Shown piece by piece: positions 9,173 to 19,717 of a stretch of DNA of 64,000 nucleotides. A program made the translations under genes and the position numbers. This DNA is from Neoalteromonas arenosi. Its GTDB lineage: Bacteria; Pseudomonadota; Gammaproteobacteria; Enterobacterales; Alteromonadaceae. The first letter of the stretch is position 1, and every line of letters starts with the position of its first letter. The stretch spans positions 868,675 through 932,674 of the forward strand of contig NZ_JAUCBP010000007.1 of the NCBI RefSeq assembly GCF_030362855.1. The letters are read 5' to 3'. Under the pieces are notes generated by a model that saw nothing but the letters and a program-made list of their open reading frames with translations, was not told where the DNA came from and made no database searches.

Positions 9173-9589
9173 TTATTGCGTAGCGTAAATAACTACAAAA
9201 TCATCCGATAATTCTATCTCAGCAGGAAGATAACCTACTGCATTGGGGTTTTTCTGGATATAAGCCAGTAATGCTTCAACCGTTTCAAACTCTTGGGGCG
9301 GTTTGTTGCGACCACTAAAGTGCATTTGCGCCCAATAGGATTGTACTCGCGATTCGGTTAAACCAAGGATCTTGGTATTGAAAATTAACCGAGCATCAGC
9401 ACCGGGCTTTAGTGCTAATGGCTCGAGCTGTTGGGTACTCACGCCCCCCATAAATAAATTTTTTATTTCATTACGGGTTAGTTCAATGCCAGCATGTTTT
9501 TGATGCGTAATGACTACGATATTCTGGGTGTCAGCGTTAGCAGATACAGCTAACAACGCTTGCATGACAAGAGCCGCAAAAATACGCAT
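9173..9589 (-). CDS. Small periplasmic PstS-like binding protein
   Basis: 138 residues from the ATG at 9589. Signal peptide ending near SANA, then a short type-2 periplasmic-binding fold (LTRNEIKNLFMGG, then a segment AVGYLP). These features match the short 'phosphate ABC substrate-binding-like' proteins that are about half the size of PstS and have no transporter beside them. Its start codon shares one base with the stop of the upstream porin gene (TAATG), so the two are very likely translated together. A role in ligand capture beneath the porin is inference; the ligand is unknown. Confidence 0.78.
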   Translation of the reverse strand: MRIFAALVMQALLAVSANADTQNIVVITHQKHAGIELTRNEIKNLFMGGVSTQQLEPLALKPGADARLIFNTKILGLTESRVQSYWAQMHFSGRNKPPQEFETVEALLAYIQKNPNAVGYLPAEIELSDDFVVIYATQ

Positions 9590-10779
9590 TAAAACACCCA
9601 CTCGACGGCAATTTGATAGAGTACTGCCTCACGATCAAAACTTGCATCATTTATGACGAAGAAACCACGCTCGTCTGGCTTTGTGTCCAACCAAGACACA
9701 TCCGCTTTTAAAGCAACACTAGAGTTAAGATCATAGCGAACACCGACTGTAGCAGAATCCAACGTATCCAACGGCAAATTATCGATAAAAGTATCGTACT
9801 GAAAATGCAATGCATCCAGTTGAGGGTTAATACCAAGTGGCACTTCGTTTTCAATCGTATCGTATTCAGCAGAAGAGCTGGCATAAGTAAAATGCACTTG
9901 GAAAGGTGCAAGGTTCGCACCTACCGTTACATAGAAGCTATCTGTTTTCGGCACTAACAGCACATCTGAGGAAATGCGCATCCATTCGGTTGAAGCAAAA
10001 TAGTCGACAGAATCGTAGTTTAAGCCACCCAACATAACCTCAACTCGGCCTTTTAACGCCAAAGAATCGGCTGACTCTTGAAAGCCCGCACTTCTCAATA
10101 TATTTGCGAATTGATCGAATTCGGCAACAACAGTAGAAAAATCATTGGTACGAATATATGACGCATGCAATTGCACTGCATCATGTCTTGATTTAAATAC
10201 AAAACCAGCCAAGGGATCAGCTTTGACTGGAACTATTAGACCGGCATAATTCTCAGTTTCATCAAACATCCCTAAGAACACTTCAAAATCGAAATTAAAA
10301 CCCGAGTAATACTGTCTATAGGTAGCTGTCGCACCTTCATAGTTAGAAAACAAATACGCGCTATAGATCTGTTGAGGTGGAGTTATCCAGGGGTAGGCAA
10401 AACCCACGTCTAGGATATCACTATATTGAAAAATTGGTGTCCGCAACCTCCCTAACTTAAAACGCCAGTTTGGGCTCGGCTCATAACGCAAATACAACCA
10501 CTCAACGCCAGAATCTCTACTGTCGCCTGAATGTGCCAATAGCTGTGCGGCTACCGATAGCTGCTCGTTAAACGAATATTCTGCTTGAACGCCTAACAAA
10601 GATTGTTCCGACAGACTCAGACTATCGTCATAACCTTCATAACTGGCCTTGGATTCATCAAGATAGCCGGCGACAACTCGGGCAAAACCCGAAACGTCAA
10701 AATTGTTGCTGTCGTCAGCCGCAATTGTCGTACTGCTAGCGAATAGTATCCCGGCAAGTACTAATTTTAACCTCTGCAT
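9589..10779 (-). CDS. Outer-membrane beta-barrel protein (porin-like)
   Basis: 396 residues from the ATG at 10779 (GAGAG 5-6 bases upstream); a TTG at 10791 is less likely. Signal peptide ending TTIAA, then alternating aromatic/polar strands (for example FARVVAGYL, WLYLRYEPS, VGVRYDLNSS) and a C-terminal phenylalanine in AVEWVF, the classical BAM recognition end. This pattern indicates an outer-membrane barrel of the phosphate-selective/DcaP-like porin class, but I cannot assign a substrate. It forms a tight pair with the downstream PstS-like gene. Confidence 0.82.
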   Translation of the reverse strand: MQRLKLVLAGILFASSTTIAADDSNNFDVSGFARVVAGYLDESKASYEGYDDSLSLSEQSLLGVQAEYSFNEQLSVAAQLLAHSGDSRDSGVEWLYLRYEPSPNWRFKLGRLRTPIFQYSDILDVGFAYPWITPPQQIYSAYLFSNYEGATATYRQYYSGFNFDFEVFLGMFDETENYAGLIVPVKADPLAGFVFKSRHDAVQLHASYIRTNDFSTVVAEFDQFANILRSAGFQESADSLALKGRVEVMLGGLNYDSVDYFASTEWMRISSDVLLVPKTDSFYVTVGANLAPFQVHFTYASSSAEYDTIENEVPLGINPQLDALHFQYDTFIDNLPLDTLDSATVGVRYDLNSSVALKADVSWLDTKPDERGFFVINDASFDREAVLYQIAVEWVF

Positions 10780-10851
10780 AAGCACTCTCAAATCAGCATT
10801 GAATTAAGCTTAACAGAGAATTGCGATTATGCGAGTTTAGCGTCTCGCTGG

Positions 10852-12279
10852 CTATTCATCTGCACTGTCATCACTGATTAGATGCTTCGGCAATTGTTTG
10901 CTAGGCTGTACACCCATGGTTTTAAATTGTTCTACCTGACGCACTAAATTGCCTTTTCCGCTACTGAGTTTATTGAGTGCGGCATCATAAGTTTTCGCCG
11001 TGGTATCTAAAGACTTACCCAGTTTTTCCATATCAGTGACGAAACCGGTAAATTTGTCATACAGCTTAGCGGCCCGCTCGGCAATAAGTTGGGCATTTTG
11101 GTTTTGGTATTCGTACTGCCAAATATTGTTAATTGTGCGCAGCGCCACGAGTAAATTCGTTGGACTAACCAACATAATGTTATTCGACAAAGCAAAATTA
11201 ACGATGTCTGGATCGTGTTCTACCGCTAACAAAAAAGCGGGCTCAATCGGAATAAACATAAGCACGTAATCTAAGCTGCGCAATCCTTGGAGCTTTTGAT
11301 AGTCCTTTTTACCCAAGCCTTTGATATGTGTGCGAATTGACTGTACATGCTGACGCAGACACTCTGCTTGTTTCTGCTCATCGTCAGACGCGTGATAGCC
11401 CTCATAACCAATCAGTGAAACTTTTGAATCAATTACGACATCTTTTTCATTGGGCAGATGCACCACAATATCTGGCTGTAACTGACGCCCCTCTTCTGAA
11501 CGCAATGAAGCTTGAGTTGTAAACTCGTGTCCCTCTCGCAAACCCGATTGCTCTAAAATTCGCTCGAGTACCACCTCGCCCCAGTTACCCTGCTGTTTAT
11601 TATCGCCCTTCAACGCGCTGGTTAGCGCGGACGCTTCAGCGGTAATACGCTGATTCAGCTCCTTTAACCCAAGGATTTCGGTTTTCAGTGAAGCTCGCTC
11701 TTGTCCTTCGCGAATGTAGGCATCCGCCACTTGCTTTTTAAACCCTTCGATTTGCTCTTTTAGCGGCGACAATAAACCATCTAAACCGGTTTGATTCGCC
11801 TTAACAAAGGATGCACTTTTCTGCTCGAAAATACGATTGGCTAAATTCTCAAATTGGGTTTGCATTTTTTGCTCAGCATCTTGCAGCAACTGAAGCTTTT
11901 CCGCCGCGGCTTTTTCATTGGCATTCAACGTGGCAATGCGCGCTTCATATTGGGCCAATTGCTGAGCGTTTTGACGTCTCTCAGTATCGAGTTCGTTGCG
12001 CAACAAATCGCGCTGCACAGCGATATCGGCAGCTTGCAATACCTGTTGACGTAACTCAATCACCTCGCGCTGTGCATCCTGTAGATCTTGAGCCGCACGT
12101 TTGTGCAGTGCTTCGGTTTGTGCATGCGTTTCGTGTAACTGAACGAGCTGTTGATTTAAATAATCATTATCGCGTTTACGAGACTGAAGTTTTAATAGCA
12201 AAACGACAAACAAGATAGCGGCTGCAACGCCAGCCCCAATGACAACCCATAGTTGTGCGGTAGTTGTGACTTCGAACAC
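10852..12279 (-). CDS. rmuC: DNA recombination protein RmuC
   Basis: 475 residues starting at a GTG (12279) with AAGGGAA 5 bases upstream. N-terminal membrane helix (about 10-30), a long coiled coil (about 32-160) rich in Q, E, R and A, then the conserved RmuC core with GNWGEVVLERILEQSGL (about 232-248), QPDIVVHLP, a VIDSKVSL strand and the LMFIPIEPAF segment. The core belongs to the PD-(D/E)XK nuclease superfamily. RmuC limits recombination at inverted repeats and has been linked to phage and plasmid restriction. Lies just downstream of the fumarase terminator, so probably has its own weak promoter. Confidence 0.95.
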   Translation of the reverse strand: MFEVTTTAQLWVVIGAGVAAAILFVVLLLKLQSRKRDNDYLNQQLVQLHETHAQTEALHKRAAQDLQDAQREVIELRQQVLQAADIAVQRDLLRNELDTERRQNAQQLAQYEARIATLNANEKAAAEKLQLLQDAEQKMQTQFENLANRIFEQKSASFVKANQTGLDGLLSPLKEQIEGFKKQVADAYIREGQERASLKTEILGLKELNQRITAEASALTSALKGDNKQQGNWGEVVLERILEQSGLREGHEFTTQASLRSEEGRQLQPDIVVHLPNEKDVVIDSKVSLIGYEGYHASDDEQKQAECLRQHVQSIRTHIKGLGKKDYQKLQGLRSLDYVLMFIPIEPAFLLAVEHDPDIVNFALSNNIMLVSPTNLLVALRTINNIWQYEYQNQNAQLIAERAAKLYDKFTGFVTDMEKLGKSLDTTAKTYDAALNKLSSGKGNLVRQVEQFKTMGVQPSKQLPKHLISDDSADE

Positions 12280-12290
12280 ACAGTTCCCTT

Positions 12291-12316
12291 AAAAAGAAGG
12301 CGAGCTATGCTCGCCT
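12291..12316 (-). terminator. Rho-independent terminator after fumarase
   Basis: Read on the minus strand, AGGCGAGC and GCTCGCCT arms enclose a three-base loop, followed by TCTTTTT. It starts 9 bases after the fumarase stop and separates it from rmuC. Confidence 0.85.
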
Positions 12317-12324
12317 GTTGACGT

Positions 12325-13854
12325 TTACTTGCTTAGCTCTGCATCTAATTCGGCAATTTTTGCTTTCCAGATTGCAGGGCCCGTTTCGTGAGCATTGCTG
12401 CCGGTACTGTCTACCGCGACAGTCACGGGCATATCTTCCACTTCAAATTCGTAAATGGCTTCCATTCCGAGATCTTCGAACGCTACCACACGTGATTTTT
12501 TGATAGCTTTCGATACTAAATAGGCCGCACCACCGACAGCCATTAAGTAAACTGACTGATGTTTTGCAATACTGTCGACTGTAGCTGGTCCGCGCTCGGC
12601 TTTACCAATCATGCCAATGAGTCCAGTTTTCTCGAGCATCATATCGGTAAACTTATCCATACGTGTAGCCGTTGTTGGACCAGCAGGACCAACAACTTCA
12701 TCGCCCACCGCGTCAACCGGCCCCACGTAGTAAATGAATTTATTTGTAAGATCAACGCCATCAGGAAGGCCTTCACCGCTGTCCATCATCGTTTGAATAC
12801 GTTTATGTGCTGCGTCTCGACCGGTCAGCATTTTACCTGACAGCAACACGGTTTCACCAACCTTCCACTCTTTAATATCGTCTTTGGTCAATGTGTCGAG
12901 ATTCACTCGGCGCGTGCTCTCCCCGACTTCCCAAGTGACTTCTGGCCACTCTTCGAGTTTTGGTGCTTTTAGCTCCGCTGGGCCTGAACCATCCAAATAA
13001 AAATGCGCATGACGAGTCGCGGCACAATTTGGGATCATAGCGACAGGTTTAGACGCCGCATGCGTTGGCATTGATTTGATCTTGACGTCGACCACCGTCG
13101 TCAAACCGCCCAAACCTTGAGCCCCGATACCCAATTTATTTACTTTGTTGTAGATATCAACGCGTAACTTTTCTTCGGTTGTCTCTGGACCACGGTCGAT
13201 CAATTCTTGGATATCAACCGGATCCATCAAACTTTCTTTCGCCAATACGGCTGCTTTTTCGGCAGTACCACCAATACCTATACCCAACATTCCCGGTGGG
13301 CACCAACCCGCTCCCATAGTCGGCAACGTTTTCACGACCCACTCAGCAATATCGTCGCTGGGGTTTAACATAACCATCTTCGATTTGTTTTCTGAGCCAC
13401 CACCTTTAGCAGCAATCATGACTTCAATTTTGTCACCTGGCACAGTATCAATGTGGACAACCGCGGGCGTGTTATCTTTTGTGTTTTTGCGCGTACCAGC
13501 AGGGTCGGCAACGATTGATGCACGCAAAGGATTATCTGGATTTAGATAAGCGCGACGTGTACCTTCATCGACCATTTCTTGCACGGTCATATCGGTTTTA
13601 TCCCAACTTGCGCCCATTCCGATCTTGACGAAACAGGTGACAATGCCCGTATCTTGACACAATGGACGCTTACCTTCGGCAGACATTCTAGAATTGATCA
13701 GAATTTGCGCCATTGCGTCTTTTGCTGCTTGGCTTTCTTCACGTAAATAAGCCTTTTCAACTGCCTTTACGTAATCTAATGGGTGATAATATGAAATAAA
13801 CTGTAACGCATCTTCGATGCTATCAATGAAATCTTGTTGACGAATAACGGTCAT
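12325..13854 (-). CDS. fumA: Fumarate hydratase, class I (iron-sulfur)
   Basis: Interconverts fumarate and malate in the TCA cycle using an oxygen-sensitive [4Fe-4S] cluster. The 509-residue protein has the N-terminal catalytic domain with three cluster cysteines visible: Cys66 (LCQDTG), Cys185 (GWCPPG) and Cys277 (PNCAATRH). The C-terminal beta-domain carries LLSGKMLTGRDAAHKR and GPAGPTTATRM. Both domains are fused in one chain as in E. coli FumA/FumB. Monocistronic, with its own terminator; the divergent pabB start is 115 bases away, so the two genes share a promoter region. Confidence 0.95.
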   Translation of the reverse strand: MTVIRQQDFIDSIEDALQFISYYHPLDYVKAVEKAYLREESQAAKDAMAQILINSRMSAEGKRPLCQDTGIVTCFVKIGMGASWDKTDMTVQEMVDEGTRRAYLNPDNPLRASIVADPAGTRKNTKDNTPAVVHIDTVPGDKIEVMIAAKGGGSENKSKMVMLNPSDDIAEWVVKTLPTMGAGWCPPGMLGIGIGGTAEKAAVLAKESLMDPVDIQELIDRGPETTEEKLRVDIYNKVNKLGIGAQGLGGLTTVVDVKIKSMPTHAASKPVAMIPNCAATRHAHFYLDGSGPAELKAPKLEEWPEVTWEVGESTRRVNLDTLTKDDIKEWKVGETVLLSGKMLTGRDAAHKRIQTMMDSGEGLPDGVDLTNKFIYYVGPVDAVGDEVVGPAGPTTATRMDKFTDMMLEKTGLIGMIGKAERGPATVDSIAKHQSVYLMAVGGAAYLVSKAIKKSRVVAFEDLGMEAIYEFEVEDMPVTVAVDSTGSNAHETGPAIWKAKIAELDAELSK

Positions 13855-13969
13855 GTGGTCCTCATAACAAATGGCTTGCTACAAAATAGTGTAGTGATTT
13901 GTGCAACAAACAGTATACTACCCTGCGCGGTGAGAATGCACTACATCCGATCTAAGACTTAAGTACAAA

Positions 13970-15346
13970 ATGCAAAAAAAAGCTTTCGTAATCAGCCCTA
14001 TTAGAGCAGCACAACCAGTCGATGTATTAACCCTTTTTGCCCAGTACGCGGGGCAACCATGGGCGCTATTATTCGATAGCGCCGGTGAACGTGAAGCCGA
14101 TAATCAGTTCGATATTCTTTTGCATTCCCCGAGTAAAACCATCGAGGCTTTCCCCAATTCGACACGCGTTACCGATGTTGTAACCGGTGCAGTAGTGGAA
14201 CACTCTGGCGATCCTATCGCTATTGCGCGTGACATTCACCGCTCGTTTGTTGAATCAATCTCTGAGATTGAACAGCCAGATAACACAAGTCTGCCATTTT
14301 TAGCGGGTATTGCGGGCATGTTTAGCTATGACTTAGGTCGACACTTTGAACACTTGCCGTCTCCTTTTAAGGAACATACCAGCACACCGCGGATGGCGTT
14401 GGGTCTGTACACCCGCTCACTTATCTTGGACCGAAAAACCCACACCCTCTACGACTGTCACCTGACTGATCAACAGGAACAGGATATCAAACTGAGCTCA
14501 GGTGATTGTAAAGCTGACTTTGCGCTAACCTCTAAATGGCAAAACAGTTGTAGCAAAAAAAACTATGTTGAATGCATTGCGCGGATCCATGACTACTTAA
14601 TTGCAGGTGATTGTTATCAAGTCAACTTTGCTCAACACTTTGCTGCGCATTACACAGGTGATGAATGGCAAGCCTATAAGCAACTGCGCGACGCCAACAA
14701 AGCCCCATTTTCAGCCTTTATGCGTTTACCGAAGGCGTGTATTCTAAGCATCTCGCCAGAACGTTTTTTAGCGGTCAAAGATGGTCAAGTTGAAACCAAA
14801 CCAATCAAAGGTACGCGTCCTCGCAGTGTTGATAGCGCCAATGATCAAGCCTTGGCCGAAGAATTATTGGCCTCTCCTAAAGATCGCGCTGAAAACCTGA
14901 TGATCGTTGACTTACTCCGCAATGACATCAGCAAGCACTGTCAACCCAATTCCGTTTTGGTACCTAAACCGTTTGCGCTGGAAAGTTACGCGGCGGTGCA
15001 TCATCTGGTATCGACGGTAACAGGTCAGTTAAATGCAAATTCTGACCCCTTCGCCTTGTTGCGCGATGCCTTCCCTGGCGGCTCAATAACCGGTGCCCCA
15101 AAAGTTCGCGCCATGCAAATTATTGACGAATTAGAAAGTCAGCCTCGCTCAATTTACTGCGGCAGTATTGGTTATGTTGGTATCCAAAATGATATGGATA
15201 CAAGTATTTGTATTCGCACATTACTGGCAGAGAGTAACCGGCTCCATTGCTGGGCTGGCGGCGGTATTGTGTTAGACTCTGATGCAGAATCAGAGTATCA
15301 AGAGAGCCTTGATAAGGTGAATAAAATTCTACCGGTATTAGCATGA
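13970..15346 (+). CDS. pabB: Aminodeoxychorismate synthase component I
   Basis: Makes 4-amino-4-deoxychorismate from chorismate for folate synthesis, with ammonia from a PabA-type glutaminase that is not in this window. Of the 458 residues, the chorismate-binding domain covers about 195-455. The PIKGT motif with Lys280 (nucleophile in PabB; Ala in the PIAGT of TrpE) marks this as PabB rather than anthranilate synthase. Also present: ISPERFL, DLLRNDI, and PGGSITGAPK near the Mg site. No convincing ribosome-binding site. The stop overlaps the nudL start as ATGA, so the two are translationally coupled. Confidence 0.93.
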   Translation: MQKKAFVISPIRAAQPVDVLTLFAQYAGQPWALLFDSAGEREADNQFDILLHSPSKTIEAFPNSTRVTDVVTGAVVEHSGDPIAIARDIHRSFVESISEIEQPDNTSLPFLAGIAGMFSYDLGRHFEHLPSPFKEHTSTPRMALGLYTRSLILDRKTHTLYDCHLTDQQEQDIKLSSGDCKADFALTSKWQNSCSKKNYVECIARIHDYLIAGDCYQVNFAQHFAAHYTGDEWQAYKQLRDANKAPFSAFMRLPKACILSISPERFLAVKDGQVETKPIKGTRPRSVDSANDQALAEELLASPKDRAENLMIVDLLRNDISKHCQPNSVLVPKPFALESYAAVHHLVSTVTGQLNANSDPFALLRDAFPGGSITGAPKVRAMQIIDELESQPRSIYCGSIGYVGIQNDMDTSICIRTLLAESNRLHCWAGGGIVLDSDAESEYQESLDKVNKILPVLA

Positions 15347-15918
15347 CAGAAGCAGAGTTCTTAGCTCGCCTTCATCATGTCAGACAAGTCGCGTCTGAAG
15401 CAGACTATCCATTGCGCGTAGCAGGCAAGCCTGCCGGAGTGCTAGTTCCACTTGTCAATCGCGAGCAAGGATTACAGATTTTGCTAACGCGGCGGGCATT
15501 GCACTTGCGTCACCATCCCGGACAAATTAGTTTTCCCGGCGGTCGACAGGAAGCGTCAGATGCTGACGCTGTTGAAGCTGCACTGCGTGAAACCGAGGAA
15601 GAAATTGGCATTTGCCGAGCGCATGTTGATGTCATAGGTCAGCTACCTGCGTATCGAACCATATCAGGTTACGCGATGGTTCCCGTATTAGGCTTTGTAA
15701 AGCCAGACTTACCCCTACACTTGGATAAAAATGAAGTAGAAGACGCATTTGAAGTGCCGTTGAACTATGCGTTGGATAAGCAAAATCACTTTATCCATTG
15801 GATTGAACGGCAAAACTATCGGCATCCTATATACTTCATTCCGTTCGAAGATACTTATATTTGGGGAGCTACTGCCGCTATCTTGCGTACGCTAGCCAAT
15901 CACATTCACGCTGATTGA
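15343..15918 (+). CDS. nudL: CoA pyrophosphatase, Nudix family
   Basis: 191 residues. The UPF0035-type motif LLTRRALHLRHHPGQISFPGG spans about residues 46-66, followed by the Nudix box (RETEEEIG near 85-92, with the metal-binding EE pair). This combination identifies the NudL/YeaB branch, which hydrolyses coenzyme A to phosphopantetheine and 3',5'-ADP. It follows pabB with an ATGA overlap, an arrangement also known from enterobacteria. Followed by a terminator at 15958-15983. Confidence 0.92.
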   Translation: MTEAEFLARLHHVRQVASEADYPLRVAGKPAGVLVPLVNREQGLQILLTRRALHLRHHPGQISFPGGRQEASDADAVEAALRETEEEIGICRAHVDVIGQLPAYRTISGYAMVPVLGFVKPDLPLHLDKNEVEDAFEVPLNYALDKQNHFIHWIERQNYRHPIYFIPFEDTYIWGATAAILRTLANHIHAD

Positions 15919-15957
15919 CCACAGTTTCAGCAACTTTTCTTTACATTCGATTAACAG

Positions 15958-15983
15958 ACCTAATCCATGTAATTAGGTTTTTT
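15958..15983 (+). terminator. Rho-independent terminator after nudL
   Basis: ACCTAAT and ATTAGGT arms, seven-base loop, then six T residues. Ends the pabB-nudL transcript ahead of the serine deaminase promoter. Confidence 0.75.
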
Positions 15984-15986
15984 AAT

Positions 15987-16014
15987 TTGTGACAGCTATG
16001 ATTGCGAGCATAAT
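15987..16014 (+). promoter_or_regulatory. Candidate sigma-70 promoter for serine deaminase
   Basis: TTGTGA at 15987-15992, 16-base spacer, CATAAT at 16009-16014, placed between the nudL terminator and the sdaA start. Read by eye; no experimental support. Confidence 0.45.
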
Positions 16015-16047
16015 AGCGGCGATTAATATAACCATAAGAGACACCCT

Positions 16048-17421
16048 ATGATCAGCGTATTCGATATGTTCAGTATTGGTATCGGTCCCTCAAGTTCACA
16101 TACAGTCGGGCCCATGCGTGCAGCCCAGCAATTTATTGCAACACTTGAAGACCAAAAAATACTGGCGAGTGTCGACCGCATTGTCACCGAACTCTTTGGC
16201 TCTCTTGGACAAACAGGAAAAGGCCACGGTACCGGAAAGGCCGTTATCTTGGGACTTCATGGCTACGCACCGGAATCCATTCCCGTAGAAGCCATCGAGC
16301 CAATGTTACAGAATGTAGAGCGCACGGAACGTTTGCCAGTTAACGATTCACATTCGATTGCTTTCCCGAGTGAAGGCGCGATTGTATTTCATCGTCGTAA
16401 AACCCTACCTCTGCACGCTAACGCTATGACTTTGCGAGCATTTAACGGCGATTCTCTACTATTTGAACAAACCTACTACAGCATAGGCGGCGGTTTTATT
16501 GTTACCGAAGAAGAGTTTGTTAACGCTAAGCAAGATGCAATAGATTTGCATGAAAAACCTGTGCCCTATCCGTTTAGTACTGCCGCTGAGCTTATTCAGC
16601 AAGCAAAGGATAACGGTATCTCTATCAGCTCTCTTATGTGGCGCAATGAAATGGTCCATATGTCAAAAGAAGCGGTACAGGAAGCGTTAGCCAATATTTG
16701 GCAGGTAATGCAGGCCTGTATCAAGCGCGGCATCGAAACCGAAGGCATTTTACCTGGTGGACTTAAAGTAGTCAGGCGTGCCCCAGCGCTATATCGTCGC
16801 CTCAAAAATGAGAAATCGGCCGACCCAATGCAAGCTATGGACTGGGTCAATTTGTTTGCCCTGGCGGTAAATGAAGAAAACGCCGCTGGCGGTCGTGTGG
16901 TTACCGCTCCGACTAACGGTGCGGCCGGGATCCTGCCTGCAGTGTTGAGTTACTACGATAAGTTTGTCCAGCCCGTTGACGACGAAACGGCAACCCGCTT
17001 TTTACTCACTGCTGCGGCTATAGGTATATTGTATAAGAAGAATGCGTCGATCTCTGGTGCAGAGGTTGGCTGCCAAGGTGAAGTTGGCGTTGCTTGCTCT
17101 ATGGCAGCTGGTGCGTTAACCGAAATACTGGGTGGCTCAGTCAGTGCGGTCGAAAATGCGGCGGAAATCGGTATGGAGCACAACCTTGGATTAACCTGTG
17201 ATCCAGTTGGCGGCTTGGTCCAAGTGCCCTGTATCGAGCGCAATGCTATGGGTGCGATAAAAGCCATTAATGCATCGAGGTTAGCGGTTCGAGGAACGGG
17301 CGAGCATAAAGTGTCGCTGGATAAAGTGATTAAAACAATGCGCGATACTGGCAATGATATGAAAACCAAATACAAAGAAACTGCGCGCGGTGGTTTGGCG
17401 GTTAATATCATTGAGTGTTAA
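16048..17421 (+). CDS. sdaA: L-serine ammonia-lyase (serine deaminase)
   Basis: Deaminates L-serine to pyruvate with a [4Fe-4S] cluster in the cytoplasm. 457 residues, the normal size of the single-chain type 2 enzyme: N-terminal beta domain (starts [23 protein letters not shown], about 1-23) and C-terminal alpha domain. Cluster cysteines are in [17 protein letters not shown] and in [17 protein letters not shown] and APTNGAAG are typical substrate and cluster motifs. Monocistronic with a plausible promoter upstream. sdaA and sdaB cannot be told apart from sequence alone. Confidence 0.95.
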   Translation: MISVFDMFSIGIGPSSSHTVGPMRAAQQFIATLEDQKILASVDRIVTELFGSLGQTGKGHGTGKAVILGLHGYAPESIPVEAIEPMLQNVERTERLPVNDSHSIAFPSEGAIVFHRRKTLPLHANAMTLRAFNGDSLLFEQTYYSIGGGFIVTEEEFVNAKQDAIDLHEKPVPYPFSTAAELIQQAKDNGISISSLMWRNEMVHMSKEAVQEALANIWQVMQACIKRGIETEGILPGGLKVVRRAPALYRRLKNEKSADPMQAMDWVNLFALAVNEENAAGGRVVTAPTNGAAGILPAVLSYYDKFVQPVDDETATRFLLTAAAIGILYKKNASISGAEVGCQGEVGVACSMAAGALTEILGGSVSAVENAAEIGMEHNLGLTCDPVGGLVQVPCIERNAMGAIKAINASRLAVRGTGEHKVSLDKVIKTMRDTGNDMKTKYKETARGGLAVNIIEC

Positions 17422-17507
17422 ACGAATACATTACCTATATTTAAGATGAAACTTACGTCCAAACCGCGCTAGACTAATCATCATTTTAATCTGTAGCGAC
17501 AGAGTTC

Positions 17508-18539
17508 ATGGATTCAGTGAGTCAGTTGGTCTTGGGTAGCGCCGTAGGCTACGCGGTTTTAGGCCGAAAAATGGGTGTAAAGGCCGCCGTGTACGGGGCT
17601 GCGTTTGGTACACTGCCGGACTTGGATGTTTTCCTATCTTATGGTGATCCGGTTAAAGACTTTACCTATCACCGCAGTTTTACTCACTCAATCGTCATGC
17701 AATTACTGATAGCACCTGCATTTGCTTGGGGATTGCAAAAGCTACATAAGCTTCGAGAAACAACGTTCAACGAATGGTTTTGGCTGGTATTTGCGGTGCT
17801 CAGTACGCATGCCATTCTCGACAGTTTTACCGTTTATGGTACGCAGTTGCTTTGGCCTTTTACCGAGTACCCCTTTGGAATTTCGAGTTTATTTATTATT
17901 GACCCCGCGTACACATTACCCCTGTTATTTAGCTTTATAGTAGTCTTACTCCCCCCCTTAAATCCTGCTCGTAAACGCAGTATTAATCACTATGCACTCG
18001 CGATAAGCTGTGGGTATATGCTATGGAGTCTAGCGGCCAAGTGGCACATTGACGGCTTGGTCGATGATGCTCTGACAAAGCGCGGCATTGATAATTCCCT
18101 ATCAGTAAGCACCCCAGCACCGTTCAATACCTTCTTATGGCGCTCCGTGGTTGTTGAGCAGAACCATTACTATGAGATTTATGCTTCGGTGTTTGACTCT
18201 GTCGATGACGTGAGTATTTATCAGTATCAAACTCAACCAGAGCTTATTGCACCACTCCAAGACGAGTGGCATGTACAACGCTTACAATGGTTCACTAAAG
18301 GTCTTTATGCCGTTAGAGCTGAGGGAAACAACGTACATATCACTGACCTACGCATGGGGATTGAAGGCAGTTACGTGTTTGACTTTGTCGTCGGCGAACA
18401 GAAAGCCTTGGCTGTTATCCCATCCGCACCAGAACAAAAAGCTGTTCGGCCTGACATCAATCAAGCGGGATTATTGTGGGATCGCATATTGGATCCCAAC
18501 GTAGACCTAAGCCGGTGTGCCCGAGAACAGCTTTGTTAG
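17508..18539 (+). CDS. YdjM-type inner-membrane protein (DUF457, 'metal-dependent hydrolase')
   Basis: 343 residues. The first 170 residues are membrane-embedded, with PDLDVF, HRSFTHS (about 55-61) and STHAILDSFTVYGTQLLWPF (about 105-124). These histidine and aspartate motifs define PF04307 membrane proteins; E. coli YdjM is a LexA-controlled member. After four or five helices a C-terminal soluble domain of about 150 residues follows, with no motif I recognise. The biochemical activity of the family is not firmly established. Convergent with cysB, 15 bases away. Confidence 0.88.
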   Translation: MDSVSQLVLGSAVGYAVLGRKMGVKAAVYGAAFGTLPDLDVFLSYGDPVKDFTYHRSFTHSIVMQLLIAPAFAWGLQKLHKLRETTFNEWFWLVFAVLSTHAILDSFTVYGTQLLWPFTEYPFGISSLFIIDPAYTLPLLFSFIVVLLPPLNPARKRSINHYALAISCGYMLWSLAAKWHIDGLVDDALTKRGIDNSLSVSTPAPFNTFLWRSVVVEQNHYYEIYASVFDSVDDVSIYQYQTQPELIAPLQDEWHVQRLQWFTKGLYAVRAEGNNVHITDLRMGIEGSYVFDFVVGEQKALAVIPSAPEQKAVRPDINQAGLLWDRILDPNVDLSRCAREQLC

Positions 18540-18554
18540 GTTTACCGGCTAGAT

Positions 18555-19655
<1,101 letters not shown>

Positions 19656-19717
19656 TTAGGCAAAACACGCAAATATACTAGATACTAGAATAAGGAAAGA
19701 GATCAAAAGGTTTCAAA

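Noticed and set aside
11811-12218. 135-codon antisense frame in rmuC
   Set aside because: It lies opposite the coiled-coil of rmuC; composition follows from that repeat, and no start signal is seen.
16953-17411. 152-codon antisense frame in the serine deaminase gene
   Set aside because: Opposite the conserved cluster-binding part of the enzyme; no RBS.
19677-19689. Direct repeat ACTAGATACTAG before the orphan kinase
   Set aside because: Too short and A+T-rich to separate from chance.
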